Virus record (IMG/VR): IMGVR_UViG_3300032278_000107
Span: 1 to 25,543 of that record
DNA length: 25,543 nucleotides
DNA from: a virus
Strand: one strand, 5' to 3'
A program made the position numbers and the translations under genes. Below the pieces are notes generated by a model that did no database searches, was not told the origin of the DNA, and was given only the letters and a program-made list of their open reading frames with translations. Of the stretch, positions 7,513-13,854 are shown piece after piece (the first letter of the stretch is position 1; each line of letters begins with the position of its first letter).

Positions 7513-7864
7513 TATTGTTAGACTTAACTTTTTTATAAACGTGTTGAATTCTTATGCTCCTTATATATAATATATATTAATATTATTAACAGGTGATTGA
7601 ATATAATATATTTAAGATAGAATTATTGGTTATACTTTAATTTTATTTTCTCTATTTTCTGTTTCTTGGTTATACTCTTCACTAACTAGAGGGGAGTGCT
7701 AGTACACAGCTCTAGGAAACGGTCATCCGCCCCTAACCCCTACTATTGTTGGACTTAGAGGGTTTTGTCCTGGAAATTACCTCAAGTCAGGTAGTTAAGC
7801 TCAGGTATTGTTAAACTTGCAGGTTTCCCCTGAGACACCCCTAAGTGCTGATATTGTTAGAGAT
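7513..7864 (+). repeat. Iteron-like repeats TATTGTTrrACTT (four copies)
   Basis: Near-identical 13-mers occur at 7513-7525 (TATTGTTAGACTT), 7744-7756 (TATTGTTGGACTT), 7806-7818 (TATTGTTAAACTT) and, degenerate, 7852-7864 (TATTGTTAGAGAT). All are on the same strand; the last three are spaced 62 and 46 bases apart. Repeats of this kind bind a replication initiator or regulator in plasmids and phages. The 13-mers are visible; binding is inference. Confidence 0.6.
7626..7676 (+). repeat. Direct repeat TTGGTTATACT, 40 bases apart
   Basis: The exact 11-mer is at 7626-7636 and 7666-7676, separated start to start by 40 bases (about four helical turns), with a pyrimidine-rich stretch between. This spacing would put both copies on the same face of the DNA, as for a paired binding site. 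Confidence 0.5.
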
Positions 7865-7872
7865 AAAGTTCT

Positions 7873-7918
7873 TGACATTGTCAGAAAGTCATCCTGAAAA
7901 TAGGGCTTGACTTTGTCA
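7873..7918. promoter_or_regulatory. Two TGACwTTGTCA dyads (operator candidates)
   Basis: TGACATTGTCA at 7873-7883 is a perfect palindrome around a central T. TGACTTTGTCA at 7908-7918 is the same with one mismatch, 35 bases downstream. Both are preceded by T, giving TTGACA/TTGACT, so they could also overlap -35 boxes. Similar TGAC/GTCA dyads occur at 13872-13881 and 13892-13903, suggesting the same regulator acts at both regions. Confidence 0.5.
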
Positions 7919-7999
7919 TTGTTTGGTTGTGGGGTGGGTGGTGTGTGGGGTTACTAGGTGCCATTCCTAACTAGATTATATGTAGTAGATTCCATCGTA

Positions 8000-8019
8000 T
8001 TATGTAGGATAATTCATCA
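8000..8019 (+). promoter_or_regulatory. Imperfect copy of the TTATGTATAATTCATCA element
   Basis: TTATGTA-GGA-TAATTCATCA matches the left half and centre of the 28-bp dyad at 13044-13071 except for a three-base insertion. It lies about 20 bases before the first gene of the 8042-8892 cluster. Confidence 0.4.
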
Positions 8020-8041
8020 TTTATTTATATATTGTCTACCG

Positions 8042-8236
8042 ATGGACACGACTTTTAAAAGCACTGAGTTAGTAGGATCGACACTCGATAAATTATTTGA
8101 CAAGATCGAAAAACAATGCGAGAATCTTAATAGGATCAATAATGAGATAATCGAAACTTGTGATTCGATAGAATCAACCATAAAACAAAACAAACAGACC
8201 GCCGATAAACTAACGGCACAAGTCGAGGAGTTATAA
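8042..8236 (+). CDS. Small coiled-coil protein (unknown)
   Basis: A 64-residue protein starting MDTTFKSTELVGSTLDKLFD. The frame extends upstream to a GTG at 7958, but the extra 28 residues are hydrophobic and compositionally unlike the rest, so the ATG at 8042 is preferred even though it lacks a clear ribosome site. The product is a continuous amphipathic helix with Leu/Ile heptads (CENLNRINNEIIETCDSIES), i.e. a coiled coil. The next gene starts immediately after its stop. Function unknown; it heads a three-gene cluster that ends at an intrinsic terminator. Confidence 0.6.
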   Translation: MDTTFKSTELVGSTLDKLFDKIEKQCENLNRINNEIIETCDSIESTIKQNKQTADKLTAQVEEL

Positions 8237-8569
8237 ATGGATGAGAAAACAAAAGTCGATCAAACAGCAGAGAGACTAATCGATCTGAGTATTTCATGGA
8301 AACAGGCGTTGCCCTATCTATTGATTTTGATCGATTCACATTCCAGGAAATCCTATGTGGATTCTGGATCAGATAAAGCAATCAGAGAATCACTAGAGGA
8401 ACTGGTTGAACAACACGAAACACTGTCAAAATTCTACACTGACAGCCTACCCAAAGAAGAAACCAAAGAAGAATCAAAAGAGGAATCCAAAGTACAAAAG
8501 GCAATTCCAAATTTTGATATTAGAGAAGTTCTGCATCCTGTACCTAATACGGATGAGGTGACTATATGA
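8237..8569 (+). CDS. Small acidic protein with KEE repeat (unknown)
   Basis: A 110-residue protein. GAGGAG lies six bases before the ATG, which directly follows the stop of the previous gene. The N-terminal half is helical with a hydrophobic stretch (WKQALPYLLILID, too short for a confident membrane span). Residues about 73-84 form a tandem K-E-E-T/S repeat (KEETKEESKEES), probably a flexible acidic linker, followed by a Pro-rich tail. I do not recognise the family. It overlaps the next gene's ATG by four bases. Confidence 0.65.
   Translation: MDEKTKVDQTAERLIDLSISWKQALPYLLILIDSHSRKSYVDSGSDKAIRESLEELVEQHETLSKFYTDSLPKEETKEESKEESKVQKAIPNFDIREVLHPVPNTDEVTI
8453..8488 (+). repeat. Three 12-base tandem repeats encoding K-E-E-T/S
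   Basis: AAAGAAGAAACC, AAAGAAGAATCA and AAAGAGGAATCC follow one another inside the 110-aa gene. In-frame length changes of this tract would only lengthen or shorten the acidic linker. Confidence 0.6.
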
Positions 8570-8892
8570 AACTCAGACCAGTAGGTGCAAACCAGACCGA
8601 ATTATCGGTTAATGGGATTACGATCCTGTTCAGCTACACCACACCAGTGGCCGTTCTCGGATTGGGTGGTAATTACAAAACGGATGTTTGGTACAGCAAA
8701 ACGACATCAGGCCACATTAATAAATTCTTTCAGGGATTAGAAAAACCTAAAGAAATTCCACAATCTATTATTGATAATTACCTTGTGGAAATGGAAAAGG
8801 GTACAAGCGAATATCTATTTGAAAATGCAATGAGTGATCAAATAGATAAAACTCTGGATGCCTTGGACGAATTAACAAATATCAGAATATAG
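8566..8892 (+). CDS. Conserved small phage protein with LFSYTTPVA motif (unknown)
   Basis: A 108-residue protein beginning MKLRPVGANQTELSVNGITI. GAGGTGA lies five bases before the ATG. The segment ILFSYTTPVAVLGLGGNYKT followed by the segment VWYSKTTSGHINKFFQGL resembles a small protein often seen in phage and plasmid accessory clusters (beta strand, FSYSTPVA-like turn, Thr-Thr-Ser-x-His-Ile-Asn-Lys motif). No catalytic residues are evident. The last 40 residues are acidic and helical. It is the last gene before the terminator at 8928-8966. Recognition of the motif is from memory of similar proteins; function unknown. Confidence 0.65.
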   Translation: MKLRPVGANQTELSVNGITILFSYTTPVAVLGLGGNYKTDVWYSKTTSGHINKFFQGLEKPKEIPQSIIDNYLVEMEKGTSEYLFENAMSDQIDKTLDALDELTNIRI

Positions 8893-8927
8893 CTAGATTG
8901 TATCCAATAACACATAACGCATCAATT

Positions 8928-8966
8928 CAGCATCTCATTTGGGAGGGTGGGATGCTGTTCTTTTTT
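8928..8966 (+). terminator. Intrinsic (Rho-independent) terminator
   Basis: CAGCATCTCA (8928-8937) pairs with TGGGATGCTG (8948-8957) in a 10-bp stem with one G-T wobble; the loop is TTTGGGAGGG and TTCTTTTTT follows. It lies 36 bases after the stop of the 108-aa gene and separates the 8042-8892 cluster from the amidoligase operon. Confidence 0.8.
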
Positions 8967-9055
8967 CCAGAAAATTTAAGTACCCTATGCAAATATATAT
9001 CTCAGAAAGTTTTTATATTATCTAAGGCCATAATAAATATAGAGGATATTATAAT

Positions 9056-9310
9056 ATGACAATATATGAAATAAAGAAACGTACAAAAAAAACAGCACCT
9101 TATTTTTTCAGCAGTGATACGCTACGTTTTAACGGTCAAAAGTTAACTGATTTTAAAGTAGAAAAAGAGGCCGATGGTAGATATAAAATATCGGCACCCG
9201 TCGATCCATTTTTCCTTGGTTACAAATATTTGATAGAACACAAGGATACGGTAAGATATTTTAACCCTAAAAATAATGTACTAGAAAACTCTTGTGGGTG
9301 TACACGATGA
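9056..9310 (+). CDS. Small protein heading the amidoligase operon (unknown)
   Basis: An 84-residue basic protein. AGAGGA lies about nine bases before the ATG. It contains an aromatic motif PYFFSSDTLRFNGQKLTDFKV and ADGRYKISAPV, then a C-terminal VRYFNPKNN, a pattern (KxTxPYFFSxxTLRFxGQ...ADGRYxIxAP...YFNP) that I have seen in small accessory proteins of phages and plasmids, without a known function. The end is Cys-containing (ENSCGCTR). Its TGA overlaps the ATG of the amidoligase gene (ATGA), so the two are translationally coupled. It starts a new transcription unit after the terminator at 8928-8966, in a 160-base gap whose A+T-rich end (TATTAT ctaaggcc ATAATA) may hold the promoter. Confidence 0.7.
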   Translation: MTIYEIKKRTKKTAPYFFSSDTLRFNGQKLTDFKVEKEADGRYKISAPVDPFFLGYKYLIEHKDTVRYFNPKNNVLENSCGCTR

Positions 9311-10815
9311 ATACAGACAATAAAACAGAACCTTTATTTGTTTGTCACGATTGCGAATCGGAAACAGATAATGAGGATGATGTAATTTATCTTGAATATG
9401 TTGAGGATTATGTCTGTACAGATTGCCTAGATGAAAATTATTTTAATTGTGATAGATGCGATGATGCCACACTAAATGATGATATGTATGTTGTACAACC
9501 AAATGATAATGGGTGGTGTGAACATTGCTATGAAAATTATTCTGTATACTGCGAATCTTGTGATTGTTCTTATGATGAAGATGTGGTGAGTGTGAATGAA
9601 TATAATTATTGTGAAGATTGTGATGAGGAACGTGAGGAAAGAAATGGATCAGATGGAATTCACCCATATTCATATAAACCAGATATAATAGTTGGATTAA
9701 TGAAATTCAATAGAGCAAGAATATATAAAGATGATGATCCCAATTCAGAAGATATGGAAAATAAAGTGGTGAAAAGATTGGTTAGTGTGGGTTACAATGC
9801 TTATAAACGAATGACCGATAAGAAAACAAAATTAGATCAAGATGTTTTTAAAACAAGTTTTGGCAATTATGAAGATACAGCCGAAATAATTGGATTTGAA
9901 TTAGAGGTAGAAAATAAAGCCAGTGGTCGATCAACAAGTGATATAGCTAATGATTTCATTGAAAAAATGGATGATAAGGACGAAAACCATGTCTATCTAA
10001 AATCAGATAGTAGCCTATCTAATGGATTTGAAATTGTAACCCATCCAAAAAGTTACAGTGCATGGATGTCTAGCAGAGATATGATACAGCCAATATTTGA
10101 TCTACCAAAGTATGGGGTTAGATCACATGATACACAAACATGTGGATTGCATTTTTCATTAAACAGGAAAGCCTTTTCACCAATACATTTATTAAAGTTT
10201 TCAACATTTATATATTGGAATCCAATATTCATTAAAGATATTTCTAGACGATCATGGAGAAATTTGGTATCGTGGGCCAGTGTGTTTTCCGCTCACAACT
10301 ACAACACTGTAGGTGATCTAGAAATAAAAAGTATAATGGCAACCAAAAAAAGTATTGAAAGATATTTATACGACAATACGTTTTTCACTAAATGTGGGGA
10401 GTTGTTTCACCCATTATATACAAAAAAAGCATTGATCGAGAATACGAGAAACATAAGAAATACAGCAATCAATTTACCAGATGATAGAGTTGAATGTAGA
10501 TTCTTTAGAGGCACGTTAAAGAAAGAAACTTTTTTGATGAATCTACAATTTATACATTCACTATTTGAATTTACAAAACAAGAAACATTTCAGAATTTAT
10601 CAATATTCGATTTTGTAAAGTTTAATAAGAAAAATGATTTTCATTATGTTAATGAATATTTAAAGTTAGTACCTACAGATCAAATCAGATTTTACCACGA
10701 TTATTATATGGATGCTGTAAGGAATGAGAAAGATTTTAAAAACAAAAAAGAACCTTGCGCTGTTTTTACAATGCGAGACGATAATAACTATAAGATTAAA
10801 CCAAGGAGTGGGTGA
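9307..10815 (+). CDS. Zinc-ribbon / amidoligase fusion protein
   Basis: A 502-residue protein; a TTG start 15 bases upstream is possible, but the ATG at 9307 overlaps the previous stop (ATGA) and follows GTGGGTG. Residues 13-105 carry six CxxC pairs (C13/16, 37/40, 48/51, 71/74, 82/85, 102/105), i.e. three tandem zinc-binding modules. Residues about 190-440 match the Amidoligase_2 (COOH-NH2 ligase) family: GFELEVE with E198, E200 and E202; a KSDSSL segment at 232-237; E242 in GFEIVTHP; H282 in CGLHFSLN; and RVECRFFRG with E396, R398 and R401. In that glutamine-synthetase-like fold such residues bind metal and ATP to form an amide or isopeptide bond. The glutaminase next door could provide ammonia. 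Substrate unknown. Confidence 0.85.
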   Translation: MNTDNKTEPLFVCHDCESETDNEDDVIYLEYVEDYVCTDCLDENYFNCDRCDDATLNDDMYVVQPNDNGWCEHCYENYSVYCESCDCSYDEDVVSVNEYNYCEDCDEEREERNGSDGIHPYSYKPDIIVGLMKFNRARIYKDDDPNSEDMENKVVKRLVSVGYNAYKRMTDKKTKLDQDVFKTSFGNYEDTAEIIGFELEVENKASGRSTSDIANDFIEKMDDKDENHVYLKSDSSLSNGFEIVTHPKSYSAWMSSRDMIQPIFDLPKYGVRSHDTQTCGLHFSLNRKAFSPIHLLKFSTFIYWNPIFIKDISRRSWRNLVSWASVFSAHNYNTVGDLEIKSIMATKKSIERYLYDNTFFTKCGELFHPLYTKKALIENTRNIRNTAINLPDDRVECRFFRGTLKKETFLMNLQFIHSLFEFTKQETFQNLSIFDFVKFNKKNDFHYVNEYLKLVPTDQIRFYHDYYMDAVRNEKDFKNKKEPCAVFTMRDDNNYKIKPRSG

Positions 10816-10817
10816 TT

Positions 10818-11609
10818 ATGTGTGTTGCTGTACTAAAGCCAAAAAATTCTAAAATAGACGATAAGACAATGGAAAAATGTTGGGAAACAAATCCAGATGG
10901 TGGTGGATTTATGTATGTTAATGACAACAAAATTATTATTCGGAAAGAAGTGGATTCATTTGAAAAGTATATTTCAATGTATAGAAAACATGAAAGATTA
11001 GTTGATACAGATTTTATTTTGCATTTCCGTATAGCGACAAGTGGATTAATTGATGTTGCAAATACGCATCCTCATAAAGTAAATGATGATGTTTACATGG
11101 TACATAATGGAGTTATTGATCGGTGTTCGGTTGCTGATTCTGAGATAAGTGATACCATGAAATTCTGTAAGTTCATTTCAAATTTACCAAATAATTTCAC
11201 AGGGAATAAATCCATGATTGAATTAATCACTGGATATATAGGAACTGATAAAATGATATTTCTAAATAGAAATGGTGATATAAAAATTGTGAATGAAAAC
11301 AAAGGAATTTGGAAAGATGGCAATTGGTATTCAAATGGCAATTGGGATTACACTAGAAAAAAATGGTATCAGCGACAAACCGAACTTAACAATCGCATAA
11401 TGGAAAATGTTGAATTACATAGAGGTGGCCGATGGGACACTTCTGAGGAATATGGAATAATTGAAAACGATATTGATAATGACGGTATTAATAGATGCAC
11501 TGATTGTGATGAGGCGATTGGAAAATATGAAGATCACGATTATGACGGTAGATGCTATTCATGTTGGAGATTAGAAACAGAAACAGCAAGATATTATGGG
11601 GATATTTAA
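10818..11609 (+). CDS. Class II glutamine amidotransferase with C-terminal zinc knuckle
   Basis: A 263-residue N-terminal-nucleophile amidotransferase. A GTG six bases upstream is in frame, but the ATG at 10818 is correct for the family: Met removal leaves Cys2 as the catalytic nucleophile, and AAGGAG sits nine bases upstream. Further glutaminase motifs are HFRIATSG (69-76), NTHPH (82-86) and VHNGV with N97/G98, matching the usual HxRxAT, NxHP and HNG motifs for glutamine binding and the oxyanion hole. The domain ends near residue 165. A Trp/Arg-rich linker and a CxxC-CxxC zinc knuckle (C227/C230, C246/C249) follow. It starts two bases after the amidoligase stop. Likely role: release ammonia from glutamine for the amidoligase (inference from class and context). 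Confidence 0.85.
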   Translation: MCVAVLKPKNSKIDDKTMEKCWETNPDGGGFMYVNDNKIIIRKEVDSFEKYISMYRKHERLVDTDFILHFRIATSGLIDVANTHPHKVNDDVYMVHNGVIDRCSVADSEISDTMKFCKFISNLPNNFTGNKSMIELITGYIGTDKMIFLNRNGDIKIVNENKGIWKDGNWYSNGNWDYTRKKWYQRQTELNNRIMENVELHRGGRWDTSEEYGIIENDIDNDGINRCTDCDEAIGKYEDHDYDGRCYSCWRLETETARYYGDI

Positions 11610-11666
11610 TCAGGGAAATGCGCCACAAGGAGATAATCCCAGGGAATCCAGCTCAGAACAAAAATA

Positions 11667-11678
11667 TTATGTATAATT
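11667..11678 (+). promoter_or_regulatory. TTATGTATAATT half-site before the 95-aa gene
   Basis: Exact copy of the left arm of the dyad at 13044-13071, three bases before the ATG at 11682. It contains TATAAT, so it could also act as a -10 box giving an almost leaderless message, or as a repressor half-site. Confidence 0.45.
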
Positions 11679-11681
11679 GAT

Positions 11682-11969
11682 ATGAACAAGATTCAACAAA
11701 ACATTGGGATTGCTCAAAAGCAAACCATTGAGGGAAAAAAGGACGGTGGTTTACCGCCACCAGTGGGCAAATTTCATAATAGTGAATGTTCCTGTGAGGA
11801 ATGTCGTAGATATTATACCGTTGAGGATGGTGAGGTAAAGGAGAAAACAAAAAGAATTGTAAACAGTGATAAACACAAAACTCTGGATTGCTCAGAATTT
11901 ATTGAAAACAAGAGGGTCAATAAATATAGGGAATCATTTTCTATTATGAGGGGCGTGGAATTTAGATAA
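11682..11969 (+). CDS. Small Cys-containing protein in the amidoligase operon (unknown)
   Basis: A 95-residue protein. It begins MNKIQQNIGIAQKQTIEGKK, has a Gly/Pro-rich hinge (GGLPPPVGKF) and a compact Cys cluster C36, C38, C41 (ECSCEECRRYY) that could bind zinc with a fourth ligand such as His32. The second half is charged and basic. No ribosome site is visible; the ATG lies just after the TTATGTATAATT element. Its TAA overlaps the next ATG by one base. Function unknown; co-transcription with the amidotransferase is likely but an independent start at the element is possible. Confidence 0.6.
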   Translation: MNKIQQNIGIAQKQTIEGKKDGGLPPPVGKFHNSECSCEECRRYYTVEDGEVKEKTKRIVNSDKHKTLDCSEFIENKRVNKYRESFSIMRGVEFR

Positions 11970-12244
11970 TGTGTGGTTATATAAAAGATACGGATAAAAA
12001 CGATAACAATTGGGACACCTCTAGATGTTACGGTGGGCATGGTGACGGTTACGATCCAACAGTTTATAATTTGAAGGTACCCATTGGTATTGAATTAATT
12101 GATGAGGGTGACGTTGGGGATGGTCTTGTGCTAAATTATAATAATTACGATTATTATTACGATTATGAAAATGAATTACAGGATACTTTTTGGGATGCTG
12201 TTAGTTTAATAAAAGATAAAGATTGGGAGAAATTTAATGATTGA
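11969..12244 (+). CDS. Small acidic Tyr/Asp-rich protein (unknown)
   Basis: A 91-residue, very acidic protein. The ATG overlaps the previous TAA (TAATG). The N-terminus is MCGYIKDTDKND, superficially like the MCG start of class II amidotransferases, but no HxRxAT, NxHP or HNG motif follows, so it is not one. The middle is Gly/Asp-rich with Cys20 and HGDGYDP; then a strand-rich segment PIGIELIDEGDVGDG and a Tyr/Asp run (NNYDYYYDY). It may act as an acidic peptide substrate or partner of the neighbouring amidoligase, but nothing in the sequence proves this. Its stop overlaps the next gene by eight bases. Confidence 0.6.
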   Translation: MCGYIKDTDKNDNNWDTSRCYGGHGDGYDPTVYNLKVPIGIELIDEGDVGDGLVLNYNNYDYYYDYENELQDTFWDAVSLIKDKDWEKFND

Positions 12245-12380
12245 ATTTACCTGTAGTGTTTGTGAAAATAAATATTCCTCAATAGGTGGTGTCCCAGAGG
12301 AATGTATTTGTAATAATTGTTGGGAATATGATGATATTTTAGATGATGATGATGAAAAGGAGTTTAATAAAAATGCCTAA
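12237..12380 (+). CDS. 47-aa zinc-ribbon protein
   Basis: A short gene with GGGAGA before the ATG, overlapping the 91-aa gene by eight bases and the next gene by eight. The product has C6xxC9 and, 14 residues later, C23xC25xxC28, i.e. a CxxC...CxxC treble-clef or ribbon (TCSVCENKYSS, then CICNNCW), and an acidic tail (DDILDDDDEKE). It fits the zinc-knuckle habit of the operon and may be a free counterpart of the amidoligase N-terminal modules. Function unknown. Confidence 0.6.
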   Translation: MIEFTCSVCENKYSSIGGVPEECICNNCWEYDDILDDDDEKEFNKNA

Positions 12381-12978
12381 TTCAATAAAGCAAGAATATC
12401 CAACAAATTCTAAAACGTCTAATTATTATGAAAATATACCTTTTTTTAAGAAGTTGCCACCTAGACAAAAAGTGATGGTACATAGATTATATCGTACAAA
12501 GAAGCGAATCAAAAAGTGGGCGGATACAAATGGTTGGGAAAATCTAAAGAATTATACTGAGAGTATAGATGAAAATGGAAATACTCAAGATTATCAGACT
12601 GATCATGACTATGTTAATGGTTTTTTTAAGTATATGCTCAATTGTAGCCTTGTAGACTTGCAAAAAAGTGATAGTACAAACGTGAATTATTCCATTTATC
12701 GTGGATTTAGTCTTGAAGAGATTGAAACATTAAGTAAAATATGGGCAAGATACCCAGATACAGTCCAATATGTTCAAGACATGCGAGAACATAGGAATAT
12801 GCACTATCCAAATGGTTGGAGGAGAGTGGCAACGGTCAATGCGAATGAAATAGTTAGGCGGTACATGGAATCCGATAGCACTCAGGATTATCTGTCTGGA
12901 TGGAACCATCCGAACAATGGATGGTCAAATCATTTTGGAAATATGGTCGATGATCTAGAGAGATTGAATAATGCATAG
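12373..12978 (+). CDS. 201-aa protein at the end of the amidoligase operon (unknown)
   Basis: The frame is open to 12343 (a run of Met codons), but the ATG at 12373 is preferred: AAGGAG lies ten bases upstream, and the upstream Met run is the shadow of the GAT codons of the previous gene. The N-terminal third is basic and helical (PPRQKVMVHRLYRTKKRIKK); the middle is acidic and Asn/Tyr-rich (DYQTDHDYVNGFFKYML); the C-terminal part has Trp/Asn-rich WNHPNNGWSNHFG. There is no zinc motif. I do not recognise it. It is the last gene of the block; a 173-base regulatory gap follows. Confidence 0.65.
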   Translation: MPNSIKQEYPTNSKTSNYYENIPFFKKLPPRQKVMVHRLYRTKKRIKKWADTNGWENLKNYTESIDENGNTQDYQTDHDYVNGFFKYMLNCSLVDLQKSDSTNVNYSIYRGFSLEEIETLSKIWARYPDTVQYVQDMREHRNMHYPNGWRRVATVNANEIVRRYMESDSTQDYLSGWNHPNNGWSNHFGNMVDDLERLNNA

Positions 12979-13043
12979 AGATTGTACTTTAGTTTCATCT
13001 TCAAGTAACGCCAGCAACCAGGGGCAGAAGACTTTTTCAAATA

Positions 13044-13085
13044 TTATGTATAATTCATCAATTATACATAACGTGGATCAGATCC
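13044..13085. promoter_or_regulatory. Perfect 28-bp dyad plus adjacent GGATC dyad (operator cluster)
   Basis: TTATGTATAATT (13044-13055) and AATTATACATAA (13060-13071) are perfect reverse complements around CATC. Three bases later GGATC-A-GATCC (13075-13085) forms a second perfect dyad. They lie 67-108 bases before the ATG of the RHH-like gene. The first arm recurs exactly at 11667-11678 and imperfectly at 8000-8019. Each arm carries a TATAAT-like core, so a repressor site over a promoter is the simplest reading (inference). Confidence 0.65.
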
Positions 13086-13151
13086 CGCTCTAGCAGGTAG
13101 TTGTGGAGGCATGGCGTCTAAAAGTATCTTGAGAGAAAGGGCAAGATTATA

Positions 13152-13343
13152 ATGAAAAAAATTGTATTAACCATAGATGATGATGTTTATAAGGAATTGA
13201 ATAGGTATATAAGTGTTAGAGGGATTACAGGAAATATAGGCGGTATCGCAGATGCATTTATAAATAGGTTGATAGCAATGATAGACGATAATGAAAAGGA
13301 ATGGCATTGTCGTTATAAAAACAAAGGAGGTAAAAGTGAGTAA
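13152..13343 (+). CDS. Ribbon-helix-helix-like small regulator
   Basis: A 63-residue basic-acidic protein with the order short beta strand (KIVLTIDDDVYKEL), helix (NRYISVRG), turn with GNIGGIADA, second helix (FINRLIAMIDDNEKEW), the arrangement of ribbon-helix-helix regulators such as Arc/CopG and phage relatives, where the strand inserts into the major groove. AAAGGGC lies somewhat far (about 13 bases) before the ATG. It is the first gene of a new unit directly after the dyad operators at 13044-13085, so autoregulation is attractive (inference). Assignment is by pattern only; a toxin-antitoxin antidote role is not supported since no toxin follows. Confidence 0.5.
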   Translation: MKKIVLTIDDDVYKELNRYISVRGITGNIGGIADAFINRLIAMIDDNEKEWHCRYKNKGGKSE

Positions 13344-13644
13344 AATAACAGTTCTAGTTTGGGATTATGAGGACAATGTGCAGGAAGTTGAGATAGGGCA
13401 TGACTTTTGTAACCAGTGTGGAACAAAACTTGGAAAAGATTGCGGAGAAGCTGAGATAGATTATAATGATGAGTTCTGTTCTGTTGGTTGTTATAAGACT
13501 TGGTTTATAACTAACTACCTATGTACGGATAAGTGGAAAGAATTAAGCGGGAGTGCTTATAAAAGAATTACAGAGGTCGAGAGTCCATACGGTAAGATAG
13601 AGGATGCCTGTTTGATGGGGACATTTGAGGATGGGGACAAATAA
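13336..13644 (+). CDS. Small zinc-finger protein (FCS-type)
   Basis: A 102-residue protein. The frame is open to an ATG at 13291 in the previous gene, but GTG at 13336 is chosen because AAAGGAGG lies directly upstream; this makes an eight-base overlap with the RHH-like gene. Cys residues C25/C28 (FCNQCG), C36 and C48/C52 (EFCSVGCYKTW) form a TRASH/FCS-like zinc finger. The rest is strand-rich. It may bind nucleic acid or protein; the product is unknown. The next gene overlaps by one base (TAATG). Confidence 0.65.
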   Translation: MSKITVLVWDYEDNVQEVEIGHDFCNQCGTKLGKDCGEAEIDYNDEFCSVGCYKTWFITNYLCTDKWKELSGSAYKRITEVESPYGKIEDACLMGTFEDGDK

Positions 13645-13853
13645 TGAAATATACAATAGTTTTTGAGGAAACCGTTACTTATAAACCAATCAATGTAGAT
13701 GCCTCTGGTATAGAGGAAGCCTTAGAACAGGCTACTGAGGCACTTAACTTTGGTTATATTGATGTCGTTGAGACAGATACGGTTGTCATTGAGATGATAC
13801 ACAGCACGGCAGACGAAACGATTGATGTGTTGAAATTATTACCACGTTTTTGA
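13644..13853 (+). CDS. Small alpha/beta protein (unknown)
   Basis: A 69-residue acidic protein whose ATG overlaps the previous TAA. A strand (YTIVFEETVTYKPINVDAS), a helix (GIEEALEQATEALN) and strands (YIDVVETDTVVIEMIH) make a ferredoxin-like small fold. No catalytic motif is seen. It is the last gene before the repeat-rich gap at 13854-13995. Not recognised. Confidence 0.6.
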   Translation: MKYTIVFEETVTYKPINVDASGIEEALEQATEALNFGYIDVVETDTVVIEMIHSTADETIDVLKLLPRF

Positions 13854-13854
13854 G

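Larger units (their letters stand above)
7492..8041. promoter_or_regulatory. 550-base gene-free control region / candidate origin
   Basis: No convincing gene lies between the start of the small terminase and the plus-strand block. The left half (7560-7660) is extremely A+T-rich (runs like TATATAATATATATTAATATTA), suited to DNA unwinding. The right half holds hairpins (CTAGAG 7686-7691 with CTCTAG 7710-7715; TACCT 7778-7782 with AGGTA 7789-7793; CTCAGG 7800-7805 with CCTGAG 7828-7833), repeated short sequences listed separately, and a G-rich tract at 7931-7950 (GGGG, GGG, GG, GGGG) that could form a G-quadruplex on the plus strand. It must contain promoters for both directions; none fits the sigma70 consensus well. 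Origin function is inference. Confidence 0.5.

Noticed and set aside
7958-8041. N-terminal extension of the 8042 gene from a GTG
   Set aside because: The extra 28 residues are hydrophobic and unlike the remaining protein, with only a weak G-rich site upstream.
11969-12244. Second class II amidotransferase suggested by the MCG start
   Set aside because: No HxRxAT, NxHP or HNG motifs and only 91 residues, too short for the fold.
13111-13152. 13-residue leader peptide whose stop overlaps the RHH-like gene's start
   Set aside because: In frame with a TAATG overlap, but GGAGG is only about one base from its ATG, so the ribosome site is not usable; too short to support.
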